64,000 nt of DNA from Bacteroidales bacterium UBA1715 (lineage in GTDB: Bacteria > Bacteroidota > Bacteroidia > Bacteroidales > UBA1715), in contig DCIX01000021.1 in NCBI GenBank assembly GCA_002317135.1, forward strand, positions 1-64,000, in the 5' to 3' direction. Numbering within the stretch: the stretch's first letter is position 1; the number at the start of each line of letters is the position of its first letter. The notes beneath the pieces were generated by a model. It was given only the letters and a program-made list of their open reading frames with translations, was not told where the DNA came from and did no database searches. This document shows, one piece after another, positions 1 to 8,131 of this stretch. Both the position numbers and the translations under genes were made by a program.

Positions 1-560
1 GATGATTTTGCCATTTTTACCGATGTTACCCATTGTTGGTGGTCGGCATTACCATCACCAACTTGTGAGTAAAATGTAGAAGCATTTGGCGTACATTTTA
101 TAAACCATTCGCAAGCAGCACGAACTTCGTCCAAAATATCTGGAATGCCATTTGGCTTACCTTTTTTACCTTCCCACGTAAAATCTTTTGCGGCACGATA
201 ACCAGAGTAATCGTATGAATAGTAGTCGTCGTAACCTTCAGGGAATTCGCTATATCCTTTTATAAGAATGTAGGCAGAGTAGAATGCTGTTTGTCCAAAT
301 TTTACGTGGTCACCACAGTCGAACCAACCACCTGTAAGGTCAACGCTGCCATCGGCATCTTTATCGAAGTCGTAACCAACATCATGATCCATAACCAACC
401 AGTTAGGAACAGAGTGGTCTTTCGCACTACTTCGTTGTGCACCATAAAAACGGGTTGTCATCCAAAGTGCTTTTTGGTAGTCTCCAGTAGTAAATGTTTG
501 GCCTATAGAAAAATAGGCTGAAAATAAAAGCGAAATTGCAAGTGTAATTCTTCGTTTCAT
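1..560 (-). CDS. Glycoside hydrolase family 9 cellulase, N-terminal part (cut by window edge)
   Basis: Only the first 186 codons lie in the window; the rest continues beyond base 1. The ATG (complement of 558-560) opens a signal peptide (MKRRITLAISLLFSAYFS), so the enzyme is exported. The mature part has GH9 hallmarks: YQKALWMTTRFYGAQRS near residue 28, DLTGGWFDCGDHVKFGQ near residue 74 (the conserved segment with the catalytic-base aspartates), and GIPDILDEVRAACEWF near residue 140. GH9 enzymes are inverting endo- or exo-beta-1,4-glucanases. No immunoglobulin-like domain precedes the catalytic domain. The organism probably has type IX secretion (porD below), but the C-terminal region that would carry a sorting domain is outside the window. 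Family call is firm; the exact substrate is not. Confidence 0.92.
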   Translation of the reverse strand, partial: MKRRITLAISLLFSAYFSIGQTFTTGDYQKALWMTTRFYGAQRSSAKDHSVPNWLVMDHDVGYDFDKDADGSVDLTGGWFDCGDHVKFGQTAFYSAYILIKGYSEFPEGYDDYYSYDYSGYRAAKDFTWEGKKGKPNGIPDILDEVRAACEWFIKCTPNASTFYSQVGDGNADHQQWVTSVKMAKS

Positions 561-701
561 ACGATATAGTTAATTTCTTCTATAAGACAATTTTTATTTT
601 AAAAACCCTATAATTATAGGACTCTTAAAATCGGTATAAAGTTACGAATTTTATTGGAACTACAATTGGGATAGTTGGTGATTTGGTCTATTTTTTTACA
701 C

Positions 702-731
702 AAAAAAAGCCTGAAGATTTCTTCAGGCTTT
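702..731 (-). terminator. Rho-independent terminator after transketolase
   Basis: An 11-bp perfect stem (707-717 with 720-730) with a 2-base apical gap is followed, on the minus strand, by a run of seven T. It lies 23 bp beyond the transketolase stop codon. Confidence 0.85.
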
Positions 732-753
732 AGATATAAAAGCATGTTCTTAA

Positions 754-2802
754 TTATGCTTTGTATTCTTTAAGATATGCAAGAACTTGGTTTACGATAT
801 TTTCTGCAGTATAACCGAATTTCTCATCCAAAACTGTGTATGGGGCAGAGAAACCGAAATGGTTCAATCCCCAGATTTTACCTTTAGGTCCAACCAAACC
901 TTGTAGATTTGTTGAAAGTCCGGCAGTAACACCATAGATTGGTTTGTTTGAAGGAATTACTTGTTCTTGGTATTCTGCAGATTGGTCACGGAATAAACCT
1001 TCAGATGGAGCAGATACTACTTGTACAGAAAGTTTGTGTTCTGCTTCAAGAATTTGCGAAGCCGCATAGATTGTGCTAACTTCAGAACCATTCGCTACCA
1101 AAACAATATCTACGTCTTTCTTTGGCTCGTTCACAATGTATGCACCTTTAACAGCTTGCTGTGCATCTTTATATCGTGTAGAACCTTGTTTTGCAGGAAG
1201 ATCGTTGATATTTTGACGAGAGAAAATCAATCCCGAAGGACGGTCTTTTGTTTTCATTGCAATTTCCCAACACACAGTTGCTTCTTGTGCATCGGCTGGA
1301 CGAAGAACAACGAAACTACGTTTGCCGCTGTGGTTATAAACTTGTTCCATCAAGCGAATTTGTGCTTCTTGTTCTATTGGTTGGTGAGTAGGACCATCTT
1401 CGCCGACACGGAATGCATCATGTGTCCAGATGTATTTTACTGGCAATTCCATCAAAGCAGAAAGACGCATTGCAGGTTTCATGTATTCTGAGAATACGAA
1501 GAATGTGCCGCAAGATGCGAAAATTCCACCGTGAAGAACGATACCGTTCATAATCGAGGCCATTGTTAATTCTGCAACACCGGCTTCAAGGAATTTTCCT
1601 GAGAAATCATCTTTTGTTATGTCTTGTGTTTTCTTTAAGAAACCGTCAGTGTTATCGCTATTTGACAAGTCGGCAGAAGAACAAATCATATTTTCGATGT
1701 TTTCTGCAAAATAGCCTAAAACTGTTTTTGAAGCAACACGTGTTGCAATATTTTCTTTTTGTTCGATTTTTGAGAAATCTATCGTACTTGGCATATCACC
1801 AGATTGGAATTGTGCAAATTTTTGTGCCAATTCTGGATTTTGTTTTTCCCAAGTCGCTTGTTCTGCTTTGCGTTTTTGTGCAGCTTTTGCTTTTTCTGCA
1901 TTAACATTAGCCCAATATTCTTTTACGTCTGCAAATACAGCAAATGGATCTTCTGGATTTCCACCTAAGTTCAAGATGGTTTTTTCTACAGATGCACCAG
2001 CTTTGCTAACAGGTTGACCATGAGTTGATGTTTTTCCTTCGAAAGAATTTCCTTCAGCGTCAAGTAAGCCTTTACCCATAGTTGTCTTACCGATAATCAA
2101 CGAAGGTTTATCCGTTTTTTCGTTAGCCCATTGTAGTGCTTTACGAATTTCATCGTGGTCGTTACCTTTGATTGTAATAACGCGCCATCCCCAAGCTTCA
2201 TATTTCTTTGCAGTATCTTCGCTCGAAACGGCATCAGTTTTTGTAGAAAGTTGTATGTCGTTAGAATCAAAGAACATAATCAAGTTGTCCAATCCAAGGT
2301 GACCAGCGATACGACCTGCACCTTGAGAAATTTCTTCTTGAATACCACCGTCAGAAATGAATGCGTAGATTTTATGTTGCATCCAATCGCCAAAGCGTTG
2401 ACGAAGGAATTTTTCTGCTATTGCAGCACCAACAGCCATTGTATGTCCTTGACCAAGAGGTCCAGATGTATTTTCTATACCTAATTTGAAATTAACTTCT
2501 GGGTGACCAGGAGTTATGCTTCCCCATTGACGGAAGTTTTTCAAATCATCAATAGAAAGTGAACCAACCATGCATAGGGTAGAGTAAAGCATAGGAGACA
2601 TGTGTCCTGGGTCAAGGAAGAATCTGTCTCTGTTTACCCATTGTAAGTCTGTTGGATCGTATTGTAAGAATTCTGAATAAAGAACGGAGATGAAATCCAT
2701 TCCGCCCATTGCTCCACCTGGATGACCTGACTTTGCTTTCTCTACCATAGAAAGCGCTAAAATTCGCATATTATCCGCAGAGCGTTCCGATATAGTTTTC
2801 AT
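754..2802 (-). CDS. tkt: Transketolase
   Basis: A full-length 682-residue transketolase, the thiamine-diphosphate enzyme that moves two-carbon units in the non-oxidative pentose phosphate pathway in the cytoplasm. Visible signatures are KSGHPGGAMGG (about residue 24), GPLGQGH (about 114), the cofactor-binding segment SDGGIQEE starting at residue 150 and ending in FDSNDIQLST, and GEDGPTHQP in the pyrimidine domain. The usual first Gly of the GDG cofactor motif is Ser; from memory this is normal for the Bacteroidota clade, so I do not read it as loss of activity. The gene stands alone: a terminator follows it and a divergent gene lies upstream. The intervening 139 bp has no clean TAnnTTTG on either strand; TACCTTGC upstream of tkt is the nearest. 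Confidence 0.96.
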   Translation of the reverse strand: MKTISERSADNMRILALSMVEKAKSGHPGGAMGGMDFISVLYSEFLQYDPTDLQWVNRDRFFLDPGHMSPMLYSTLCMVGSLSIDDLKNFRQWGSITPGHPEVNFKLGIENTSGPLGQGHTMAVGAAIAEKFLRQRFGDWMQHKIYAFISDGGIQEEISQGAGRIAGHLGLDNLIMFFDSNDIQLSTKTDAVSSEDTAKKYEAWGWRVITIKGNDHDEIRKALQWANEKTDKPSLIIGKTTMGKGLLDAEGNSFEGKTSTHGQPVSKAGASVEKTILNLGGNPEDPFAVFADVKEYWANVNAEKAKAAQKRKAEQATWEKQNPELAQKFAQFQSGDMPSTIDFSKIEQKENIATRVASKTVLGYFAENIENMICSSADLSNSDNTDGFLKKTQDITKDDFSGKFLEAGVAELTMASIMNGIVLHGGIFASCGTFFVFSEYMKPAMRLSALMELPVKYIWTHDAFRVGEDGPTHQPIEQEAQIRLMEQVYNHSGKRSFVVLRPADAQEATVCWEIAMKTKDRPSGLIFSRQNINDLPAKQGSTRYKDAQQAVKGAYIVNEPKKDVDIVLVANGSEVSTIYAASQILEAEHKLSVQVVSAPSEGLFRDQSAEYQEQVIPSNKPIYGVTAGLSTNLQGLVGPKGKIWGLNHFGFSAPYTVLDEKFGYTAENIVNQVLAYLKEYKA

Positions 2803-2941
2803 GTAAAATCTTGTAAATAATTTGCTCGCAAGGTACTTCTTTTTTCTTAATTAACAGAGATAGAATTTGCTTTTTTATTGACAGATTTTATGTTAATAAA
2901 ACAATATGTGATATGTATGTAATGCCTTTTTTCTTATTTTT

Positions 2942-4168
2942 ATGAAATTTTTGACGAAAATGGATGTTTCTATGTGGTATTCAAAGGAGAGTTCCAGTTT
3001 TTCTCCGCAAGAAGAATTGCTTGAATTACACAAAAAAGCAAATCGTATAACAATTGGTATCCCTGCCGAAATGGACGAATGGGAATATCGTACTCCGCTT
3101 ACTCCTCAGGCTGTACATATATTAACTACACAAGGCGTTTCTGTGTATAAAGAAAAAAATGCTGGTAAAAAGGCTAAATATTCTGACTTGGAATATTCAG
3201 AAGCAGGGGCACGTATTTGTTCGTCAAAAGAAGAGGTTTTTCAATGTGACATATTGGTCAAAATTGGTTGTATTTCAGAAAGTGAAGTTGCTTTATTACA
3301 CGAAAGACAAGTGGTACTTTCAAGCGTGTCGTTGCAGCAGTTTTCGAAGGATGTATTGTTGGATATGACTCGTAAAAAAATTACAGCTTTGGGTTATGAG
3401 TTTGTACACGATGAACATTATAATTATCCTATACTTCGTTCTATGAATGAATTGGTTGGCTCATTGTCTATTATTGTTGCTGCTGAATGCTTGAGTAATG
3501 TGGAATATGGGAAAGGGGTTTTGCTTGGTGGTGAAACGGGCGTAAGTCCTACGGAAGTCGTGATTTTGGGAGCGAACACCGCAGGAGAGTTTGCTGCTCG
3601 TGCTGCATTAGGTTTTGGTGCGAGTGTGAAAATCTTTGATTCTAGTATTCAAAGACTTATGGCTATTCAGCAAACACTTTCACAACGTTTGTTCACATCT
3701 ACATATCATGAAACGGTTTTCCGTAAAGCGTTGCTTTCAGCTGATGTTGTTATCGGTGCGACTCAATTGGAATCGGATGATCGTTTTATTGTTTCCGATG
3801 AATTGGTTCAAAGTATGAAGGCGGGAACAGTTGTGGTTGATGTATGTATGAACCAAGGTGGTTGTTTTGAAACATCTCGTCCAACGAATTTGGGAAATCC
3901 GTTGTTTGTAAAGCATAATGTGATTCATTATTGTGTTCCGAATATTACTTCTAAAACAGCGAGAACTGCGTCTATTGCATTGAGTAACATTTTGTTACCT
4001 ATGATAAAAAGCATTAGCGAATATGGCAGTTTTTCTTTGTTCTTGAAGCAAAACTATGTAGCTCGCCAAGGTGTATATGTGTTTAACGGCATTGTTTCGA
4101 ATGCAACAGTTGCTAATTATTTTGGCGTAGGCTATAAAGATATTGATTTGCTTTCGGCTGCGTTTTAG
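2942..4168 (+). CDS. Alanine dehydrogenase / transhydrogenase-alpha family protein
   Basis: 408 residues. The N-terminal half has the Ald/PntA substrate-domain start ITIGIPAEMDEWEYRTPLTP with the conserved Arg at residue 50, and a Lys at 107 (DILVKIG). A Rossmann fold follows: LLGGETGVSPTEVVILGAN, about residues 194-212. The C-terminal signature VDVCMNQGGCFETSRPT and HYCVPNITS is clear. The position equivalent to the catalytic His of classical alanine dehydrogenase (FTYLHLA) reads LSSVSLQ, with Ser130 in place of His. The match therefore looks like the divergent Bacteroidota branch annotated as alanine dehydrogenase, and the true substrate is uncertain. Its stop overlaps the stop of the convergent EamA gene by 3 bases. 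Another in-frame ATG at 2960 is possible as a start. Confidence 0.85.
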   Translation: MKFLTKMDVSMWYSKESSSFSPQEELLELHKKANRITIGIPAEMDEWEYRTPLTPQAVHILTTQGVSVYKEKNAGKKAKYSDLEYSEAGARICSSKEEVFQCDILVKIGCISESEVALLHERQVVLSSVSLQQFSKDVLLDMTRKKITALGYEFVHDEHYNYPILRSMNELVGSLSIIVAAECLSNVEYGKGVLLGGETGVSPTEVVILGANTAGEFAARAALGFGASVKIFDSSIQRLMAIQQTLSQRLFTSTYHETVFRKALLSADVVIGATQLESDDRFIVSDELVQSMKAGTVVVDVCMNQGGCFETSRPTNLGNPLFVKHNVIHYCVPNITSKTARTASIALSNILLPMIKSISEYGSFSLFLKQNYVARQGVYVFNGIVSNATVANYFGVGYKDIDLLSAAF

Positions 4169-5070
4169 TTTTGCTCTGCTTTCGCTTTACTCTTATTTAC
4201 TAAGTAAACACCTGAAAATACGAGTATTGCAGCAACGACTTTTTTCCAAGTTACAATGTCCATTTGCAAAATAATTCCCATTATAGCTGCAATAAATGGT
4301 TGAATGTAGGTGTACATACTTACAACGGTTGGTCGTAGTCGTTTTTGACCAATAGGTACTAGAAAATACGATAGGAATGTAGCACAAAAAACAGTAAAGG
4401 AAAGGTTTGCGATAAATCCCCAAGGTATGCTTGTATAGTCAATAGTACAAAGTTCTTGTATATCAAATGGAACAGAAACAAGCATAGAAAACAAAAACAT
4501 CCATTTCATAAACGTAATGGTGCTATATTTTTCAACTAGTGGTCGGAAGGCACCAAGATAAATACCGAAAAACAAACCATTACAAATCATGAGAAAAACA
4601 CCGAGTGGTTGGGTTTGTGTAACACCATTAGAACTTTGTACGCTGTTCATTATGAGTAATGTAACACCAATAAAACTGAGTGCAACACCTCCGGCTTTCT
4701 TTAGTGTAATAGGTTCTTTCAAAAATAGTGCAGCCATGAACATGGTAAATACTGGCGTAAGTGCTGCCAATATGGATGCATCCATAGGAGTGGTTATTTT
4801 TATAGCAAATAAGAAACTGATTTGGGTTAGGAAAAGTCCAAACATGGATGCAAGAAATATTTTAGGGAAATCTTGCTTATCTATTTTTTCTTTAGGTAAA
4901 AATAATGAAACAAGCCAAAAGCAAATAGTAGCTCCAATTGCTCGGAAACAAAATATTCCAAGAGGAGATACGATTCCGTATGTGGCAAGATTTTTACAGG
5001 TTATAATGTTGAACCCGAAAATCACATACGCTAGGAAAATCGCAATATGTCCTACAAGTTTACTATTCAT
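4165..5070 (-). CDS. EamA-family (DMT) transporter
   Basis: 301 residues, starting at MNSKLVGHIAIFLAYVIFG. A longer reading from 5106 adds residues encoded within the upstream esterase gene and is unlikely. About ten hydrophobic segments fall into two EamA repeats, the second beginning around GVFLMICNGLFFGIYLG, and the protein ends in a Lys-rich cytoplasmic tail (NKSKAKAEQN). It is an inner-membrane permease of the drug/metabolite transporter superfamily; the substrate cannot be read from sequence. Its ATG overlaps the stop of the upstream esterase gene by 8 bases, which suggests translational coupling in one transcript. Confidence 0.88.
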   Translation of the reverse strand: MNSKLVGHIAIFLAYVIFGFNIITCKNLATYGIVSPLGIFCFRAIGATICFWLVSLFLPKEKIDKQDFPKIFLASMFGLFLTQISFLFAIKITTPMDASILAALTPVFTMFMAALFLKEPITLKKAGGVALSFIGVTLLIMNSVQSSNGVTQTQPLGVFLMICNGLFFGIYLGAFRPLVEKYSTITFMKWMFLFSMLVSVPFDIQELCTIDYTSIPWGFIANLSFTVFCATFLSYFLVPIGQKRLRPTVVSMYTYIQPFIAAIMGIILQMDIVTWKKVVAAILVFSGVYLVNKSKAKAEQN

Positions 5071-6016
5071 TGTTTTCTGTTGGAGCAATATCCAAATCAC
5101 ATTCAATTTGTGTTGTTGGTATAACCTTAATTTGTTCCAGCCAATTCTTTAAAAGTTTGTCAGCCCAATTTTTCGTTTGTTCTGATTTTGTTTTAAACAT
5201 ACCAAATCCATGTCCACCTACAGGAAGTTCGGTAAACATATAATTGCTTATTTGTTTTTGTTGTAAGGCATCAAATAAAGCACGACTGTTGCGAATATCC
5301 ACTACATCGTCGTCAGTACAAGCCAAAATGAATGTAGGTGGCATGTCGTCTGGTACATTTTGTTCAAGTGAGAATTTGTGTATGTCTTTTTCTGTATAAT
5401 TTTTTGTAAGAAGATTCTTACGTGAGCGAACATGGGCAATACTATCTTCCATTGATATTACAGGGTAGATAGGCATTACAAAATTAGGACGAAGGTCGTA
5501 TTTTGCAGAAATAGGGATTTCTTTTTTAATAAAGTTTTCGTGTGTAATGGCAGCGTGAGCAACTAAATGACCTCCAGCAGAAAAACCTATTGCACCAATT
5601 TTTGTAGTGTCAATTTTGTAGACATCGGCGAATGTTTTTAGATAGGTAATTGTTGCCTGTATGTCTTGTATCATATCTGGATGATGTGCTCCGTGGCTAC
5701 TAACTCTATATCGAAGAACAAAAGCAGCAATGCCTTGTTCCACGAACCATTGTGCAACTTGATGTCCTTCGTGTGGCATACCAAGATGGTGGTAACTTCC
5801 ACCAGGACAAATGATTACTGCAGGAGTTTTTGTGTCACTTGTGTCATAACTTGCAGGCAAATAAGTATATAAACGGGTTGTCTTTTTGCTTCCGTCTATT
5901 AAATCCCATAGTGCAATTTCGTCTGTACAGTTTGCTTTTTTGCAAGTGGAAACCTGTGCGTTCACATTGAATAATGCAATAGATAGTACAGCAAGAGTTG
6001 CTAAAAAATGTCTCAT
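5063..6016 (-). CDS. Secreted alpha/beta-hydrolase (esterase/lipase, acetyl-xylan-esterase-like)
   Basis: 317 residues with a signal peptide (MRHFLATLAVLSIALFNVNA, cut before Q). The fold signatures are an oxyanion-hole segment VIICPGGSYHH (about 67-77), the nucleophile elbow GFSAGG with Ser146, a late Asp in TDDDVVD (about 235-241), and a catalytic His at 268 in GGHGFG. This pattern matches the BD-FAE/Axe-like exported esterases that deacetylate plant polysaccharides, which would suit the GH9 gene nearby, but the substrate is inferred only. It overlaps the upstream 125-aa gene by 4 bases and the downstream transporter gene by 8, so the three form an operon. Confidence 0.88.
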   Translation of the reverse strand: MRHFLATLAVLSIALFNVNAQVSTCKKANCTDEIALWDLIDGSKKTTRLYTYLPASYDTSDTKTPAVIICPGGSYHHLGMPHEGHQVAQWFVEQGIAAFVLRYRVSSHGAHHPDMIQDIQATITYLKTFADVYKIDTTKIGAIGFSAGGHLVAHAAITHENFIKKEIPISAKYDLRPNFVMPIYPVISMEDSIAHVRSRKNLLTKNYTEKDIHKFSLEQNVPDDMPPTFILACTDDDVVDIRNSRALFDALQQKQISNYMFTELPVGGHGFGMFKTKSEQTKNWADKLLKNWLEQIKVIPTTQIECDLDIAPTENNE

Positions 6017-6390
6017 AAACGAATAACCTCCTTAATTTCTTCTTCAGAAAGTTGACGGTATTTTGGTTGGTTTGCAAATTGACCATCAACAATGTCGAAT
6101 GATACTTCAAAAAATTCTTCGTCGTAGAATGAAAGTTTTGAACTTGTGTCAGGATTACATTCTATATAAGTTACGTTTTCTACATTGTAACCTTTAGCTT
6201 CGCATATTTGGTTCGCTAGGAAAGTACCTGCGTATGTAACAGATGTACCAGGATTATCTTGATATAATTCTGTTACGATAATAATTTGTTTTCCGTTTAA
6301 TTCATACGATTTCAAACCACATTTTGATGGCATATCCCATTGTCCTTTGAAATCAAAAATTTCGTCGTAATATTTTTCTGGAACCTTCAT
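6013..6390 (-). CDS. Small hypothetical protein upstream of the esterase
   Basis: 125 residues, not recognised. It has no signal peptide or membrane segment and is moderately acidic with many aromatic residues (KYYDEIFDFKGQWDMPSK; SFYDEEFFEVSFD). The reading frame is supported by its 4-base ATGA-type overlap with the secreted esterase gene downstream. It could be a small cytoplasmic protein of unknown role. The upstream 37 bp is taken up by the heptamer repeat described separately. Confidence 0.65.
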   Translation of the reverse strand: MKVPEKYYDEIFDFKGQWDMPSKCGLKSYELNGKQIIIVTELYQDNPGTSVTYAGTFLANQICEAKGYNVENVTYIECNPDTSSKLSFYDEEFFEVSFDIVDGQFANQPKYRQLSEEEIKEVIRL

Positions 6391-6400
6391 CTTTAATGTT

Positions 6401-6435
6401 TAATGATTAGTGATTAATGATTAATGATTAATGAT
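6401..6435. repeat. Five-copy tandem heptamer TAATGAT
   Basis: Five consecutive 7-base units (TAATGAT, with TAGTGAT as the second) run from 6401 to 6435. The array covers the last codons and stop of the four-helix-bundle gene (stop complement of 6428-6430) and the space before the 125-aa gene. Every unit can supply a TAA or TGA in some frame. Confidence 0.9.
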
Positions 6436-6796
6436 TAACTTTTTCTATGTTTTGTTTTGCCGTTTTGATGGATGCGGTTATTAATTTCATTAATTCTAAA
6501 CTTTGTTTTTGTAGTTGTTTGAATTGTTCTTCTTCTATATAATTTGTTTGATACAGTAATTCAATCCAATAGATTGTTTCGTTTACTTCTTTTTGTGAGA
6601 TAGATAATTTATGAATAAAGTCCAATTTGCTTTCTGAAAATTCAGATTCGCAAATATTAGCTCCTATACTTGTTCCGCTTCGGAGTAATTGTTTACTTAT
6701 CACATATTCTTTTTTATCATCACATAAATATTTATATAAATTAATGATAGAAATGGAAAATGAGAAACTTTTTGTCTTTAGGATATTCTCTTTCAT
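6428..6796 (-). CDS. Four-helix bundle protein (S23 / 23S rRNA intervening-sequence family)
   Basis: 122 residues. It carries the diagnostic LLRSGTSIGANICESE (about residues 37-52), followed by DFIHKLSISQKEVNETIYWIELL, the conserved pattern of TIGR02436 four-helix bundle proteins. Members were first found encoded in 23S rRNA intervening sequences and are widespread as stand-alone genes in Bacteroidota; their function is unknown. Its 3' end runs into the heptamer repeat, a setting from which length polymorphism could arise. It lies just downstream of the radical SAM gene in the same orientation. Confidence 0.9.
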   Translation of the reverse strand: MKENILKTKSFSFSISIINLYKYLCDDKKEYVISKQLLRSGTSIGANICESEFSESKLDFIHKLSISQKEVNETIYWIELLYQTNYIEEEQFKQLQKQSLELMKLITASIKTAKQNIEKVNH

Positions 6797-6813
6797 TACT
6801 CATTAAACATTTA

Positions 6814-8091
6814 TCATTTTTTTATATTTCTTGTGACGTCTTTCCCGAAACTCTTATTTGCTAATTTTCTATCTCTTGGTCTATATGTACCATCTTCCAT
6901 TTCGCGTAAAACAACATTTGAGAATAGTTTGAACATTTTCTCTTCTTGTGTTTCGTCTTTGTAGAATGCTTTCCAAGCATATTCATAAAGTTCTTGTAAG
7001 CGTTCTGCAGACATGTGTTTAGGATGATATACAACTTGTCCAGCGTTGTAGTGATCCCAGTCAAAGTCGAAGATTCTTCCTTGACGAAGTAAGTCGTCGT
7101 ATGCTTTTGTGTGTGGGAATGGAGCAAGAACGGTAAATTCTGCTAAATCCAAGTCTATTTCTAACAAGAAGTCTATCAATCGTTTTATGTCGTCTTCTGT
7201 TTGGTTGTCTAGACCAAGAAGGATTGTTCCTTCAACGCCAATTCCATAGTCATGATAGCGTTTTACACGTTCACGAATGTAATTTGACGTATCATATACA
7301 GCTTGATATACATACCAAGCGCCTGCTTGTGCTGCAAGGTCAAGCACTTGTGGATCATCTTCAATTGTATGGCTAATCCATTTCTTTTTCAAAGGAATCA
7401 TTTCTTTGAAAAGTTGCATTTCCCATTCTTTATTTTGTGCCAAAGAGTTATCCACGATAAACAAACGGTTGTTGTCGATTGTTTCTAAATCGGCGATTGT
7501 CTTATCTATTGGTCTTGGACGGAAACAACGGCTACCAAGGTATGAAACAGCACAAGGGTAGCAACTGAAACGACAACCACGTGATGCGTGGAATAGGTCA
7601 ACCATAGGTACACCTTTGTGGTTATATAATTCGCGTTTATATAAATCACGGCGTGCAGGACCTACCAATGAAATATCTGGCATTTGGCCCATAAAGTTAT
7701 ATACTTTTTTTAGTTGACCATTTTTCCAATCGTTCATAACTGCTTCCATACGACCTTCCGATTCGCCAAGAAATACAGAGTCGGCGTGAAGCATTGTTTC
7801 TTCGGCATGAAGCATTGTAGAAATACCACCGAACATAACTTGAAGACCTTTTTCACGATATTTGTCGGCAATTGCCCAACCGCGTTTTACTTGCGTAGAA
7901 AGCATCATAGAAATTGCCACCATATCGCAAGGTTCATCAAAGTCTATATCTTCCACATTTTCGTCTGTAAACGATACGTCAACCCATTCTGGCAATGTAG
8001 CTGCGAATACTACAGGTCCGTGAGGAGGTAGGTTAAATGTCGTTTGGCCAGGAAGTTTTTTCCAACGAGGATAGATAAGTTTTAGTTTCAT
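6814..8091 (-). CDS. B12-binding-domain radical SAM protein
   Basis: 425 residues. The N-terminal 140 residues form a Rossmann-like cobalamin-binding domain (KLIYPRWKKLPG; VMFGGISTMLHAEE), although no DxHxxG cobalamin ligand is obvious. The radical SAM core starts with CxxxCxxC at Cys173, Cys177 and Cys180 (ASRGCRFSCYPCAV), which binds the 4Fe-4S cluster, followed by a GTILLGLDNQTEDD segment. The C-terminal region (HPKHMSAERLQELYEYAWKAF) resembles the DUF4070-type tail of this class. The chemistry cannot be inferred. It lies 40 bp below recN with its own -7 element (8118-8125), so it may be transcribed separately from the recN operon. Confidence 0.9.
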   Translation of the reverse strand: MKLKLIYPRWKKLPGQTTFNLPPHGPVVFAATLPEWVDVSFTDENVEDIDFDEPCDMVAISMMLSTQVKRGWAIADKYREKGLQVMFGGISTMLHAEETMLHADSVFLGESEGRMEAVMNDWKNGQLKKVYNFMGQMPDISLVGPARRDLYKRELYNHKGVPMVDLFHASRGCRFSCYPCAVSYLGSRCFRPRPIDKTIADLETIDNNRLFIVDNSLAQNKEWEMQLFKEMIPLKKKWISHTIEDDPQVLDLAAQAGAWYVYQAVYDTSNYIRERVKRYHDYGIGVEGTILLGLDNQTEDDIKRLIDFLLEIDLDLAEFTVLAPFPHTKAYDDLLRQGRIFDFDWDHYNAGQVVYHPKHMSAERLQELYEYAWKAFYKDETQEEKMFKLFSNVVLREMEDGTYRPRDRKLANKSFGKDVTRNIKK

Positions 8092-8117
8092 ACCTTTATG
8101 TTTTGTATTTGTTTCTC

Positions 8118-8125
8118 CAAAGATA
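8118..8125 (-). promoter_or_regulatory. -7 promoter element of the radical SAM gene
   Basis: On the minus strand the sequence is TATCTTTG, an exact match to TAnnTTTG, 26 bp before the ATG and inside the 40-bp gap after recN. No clear -33 TTTG was found. Confidence 0.55.
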
Positions 8126-8131
8126 GTTTAT

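Noticed and set aside
1021..1904. Long plus-strand frames inside transketolase
   Set aside because: Antisense shadows of a highly conserved gene; no motif, promoter or signal.
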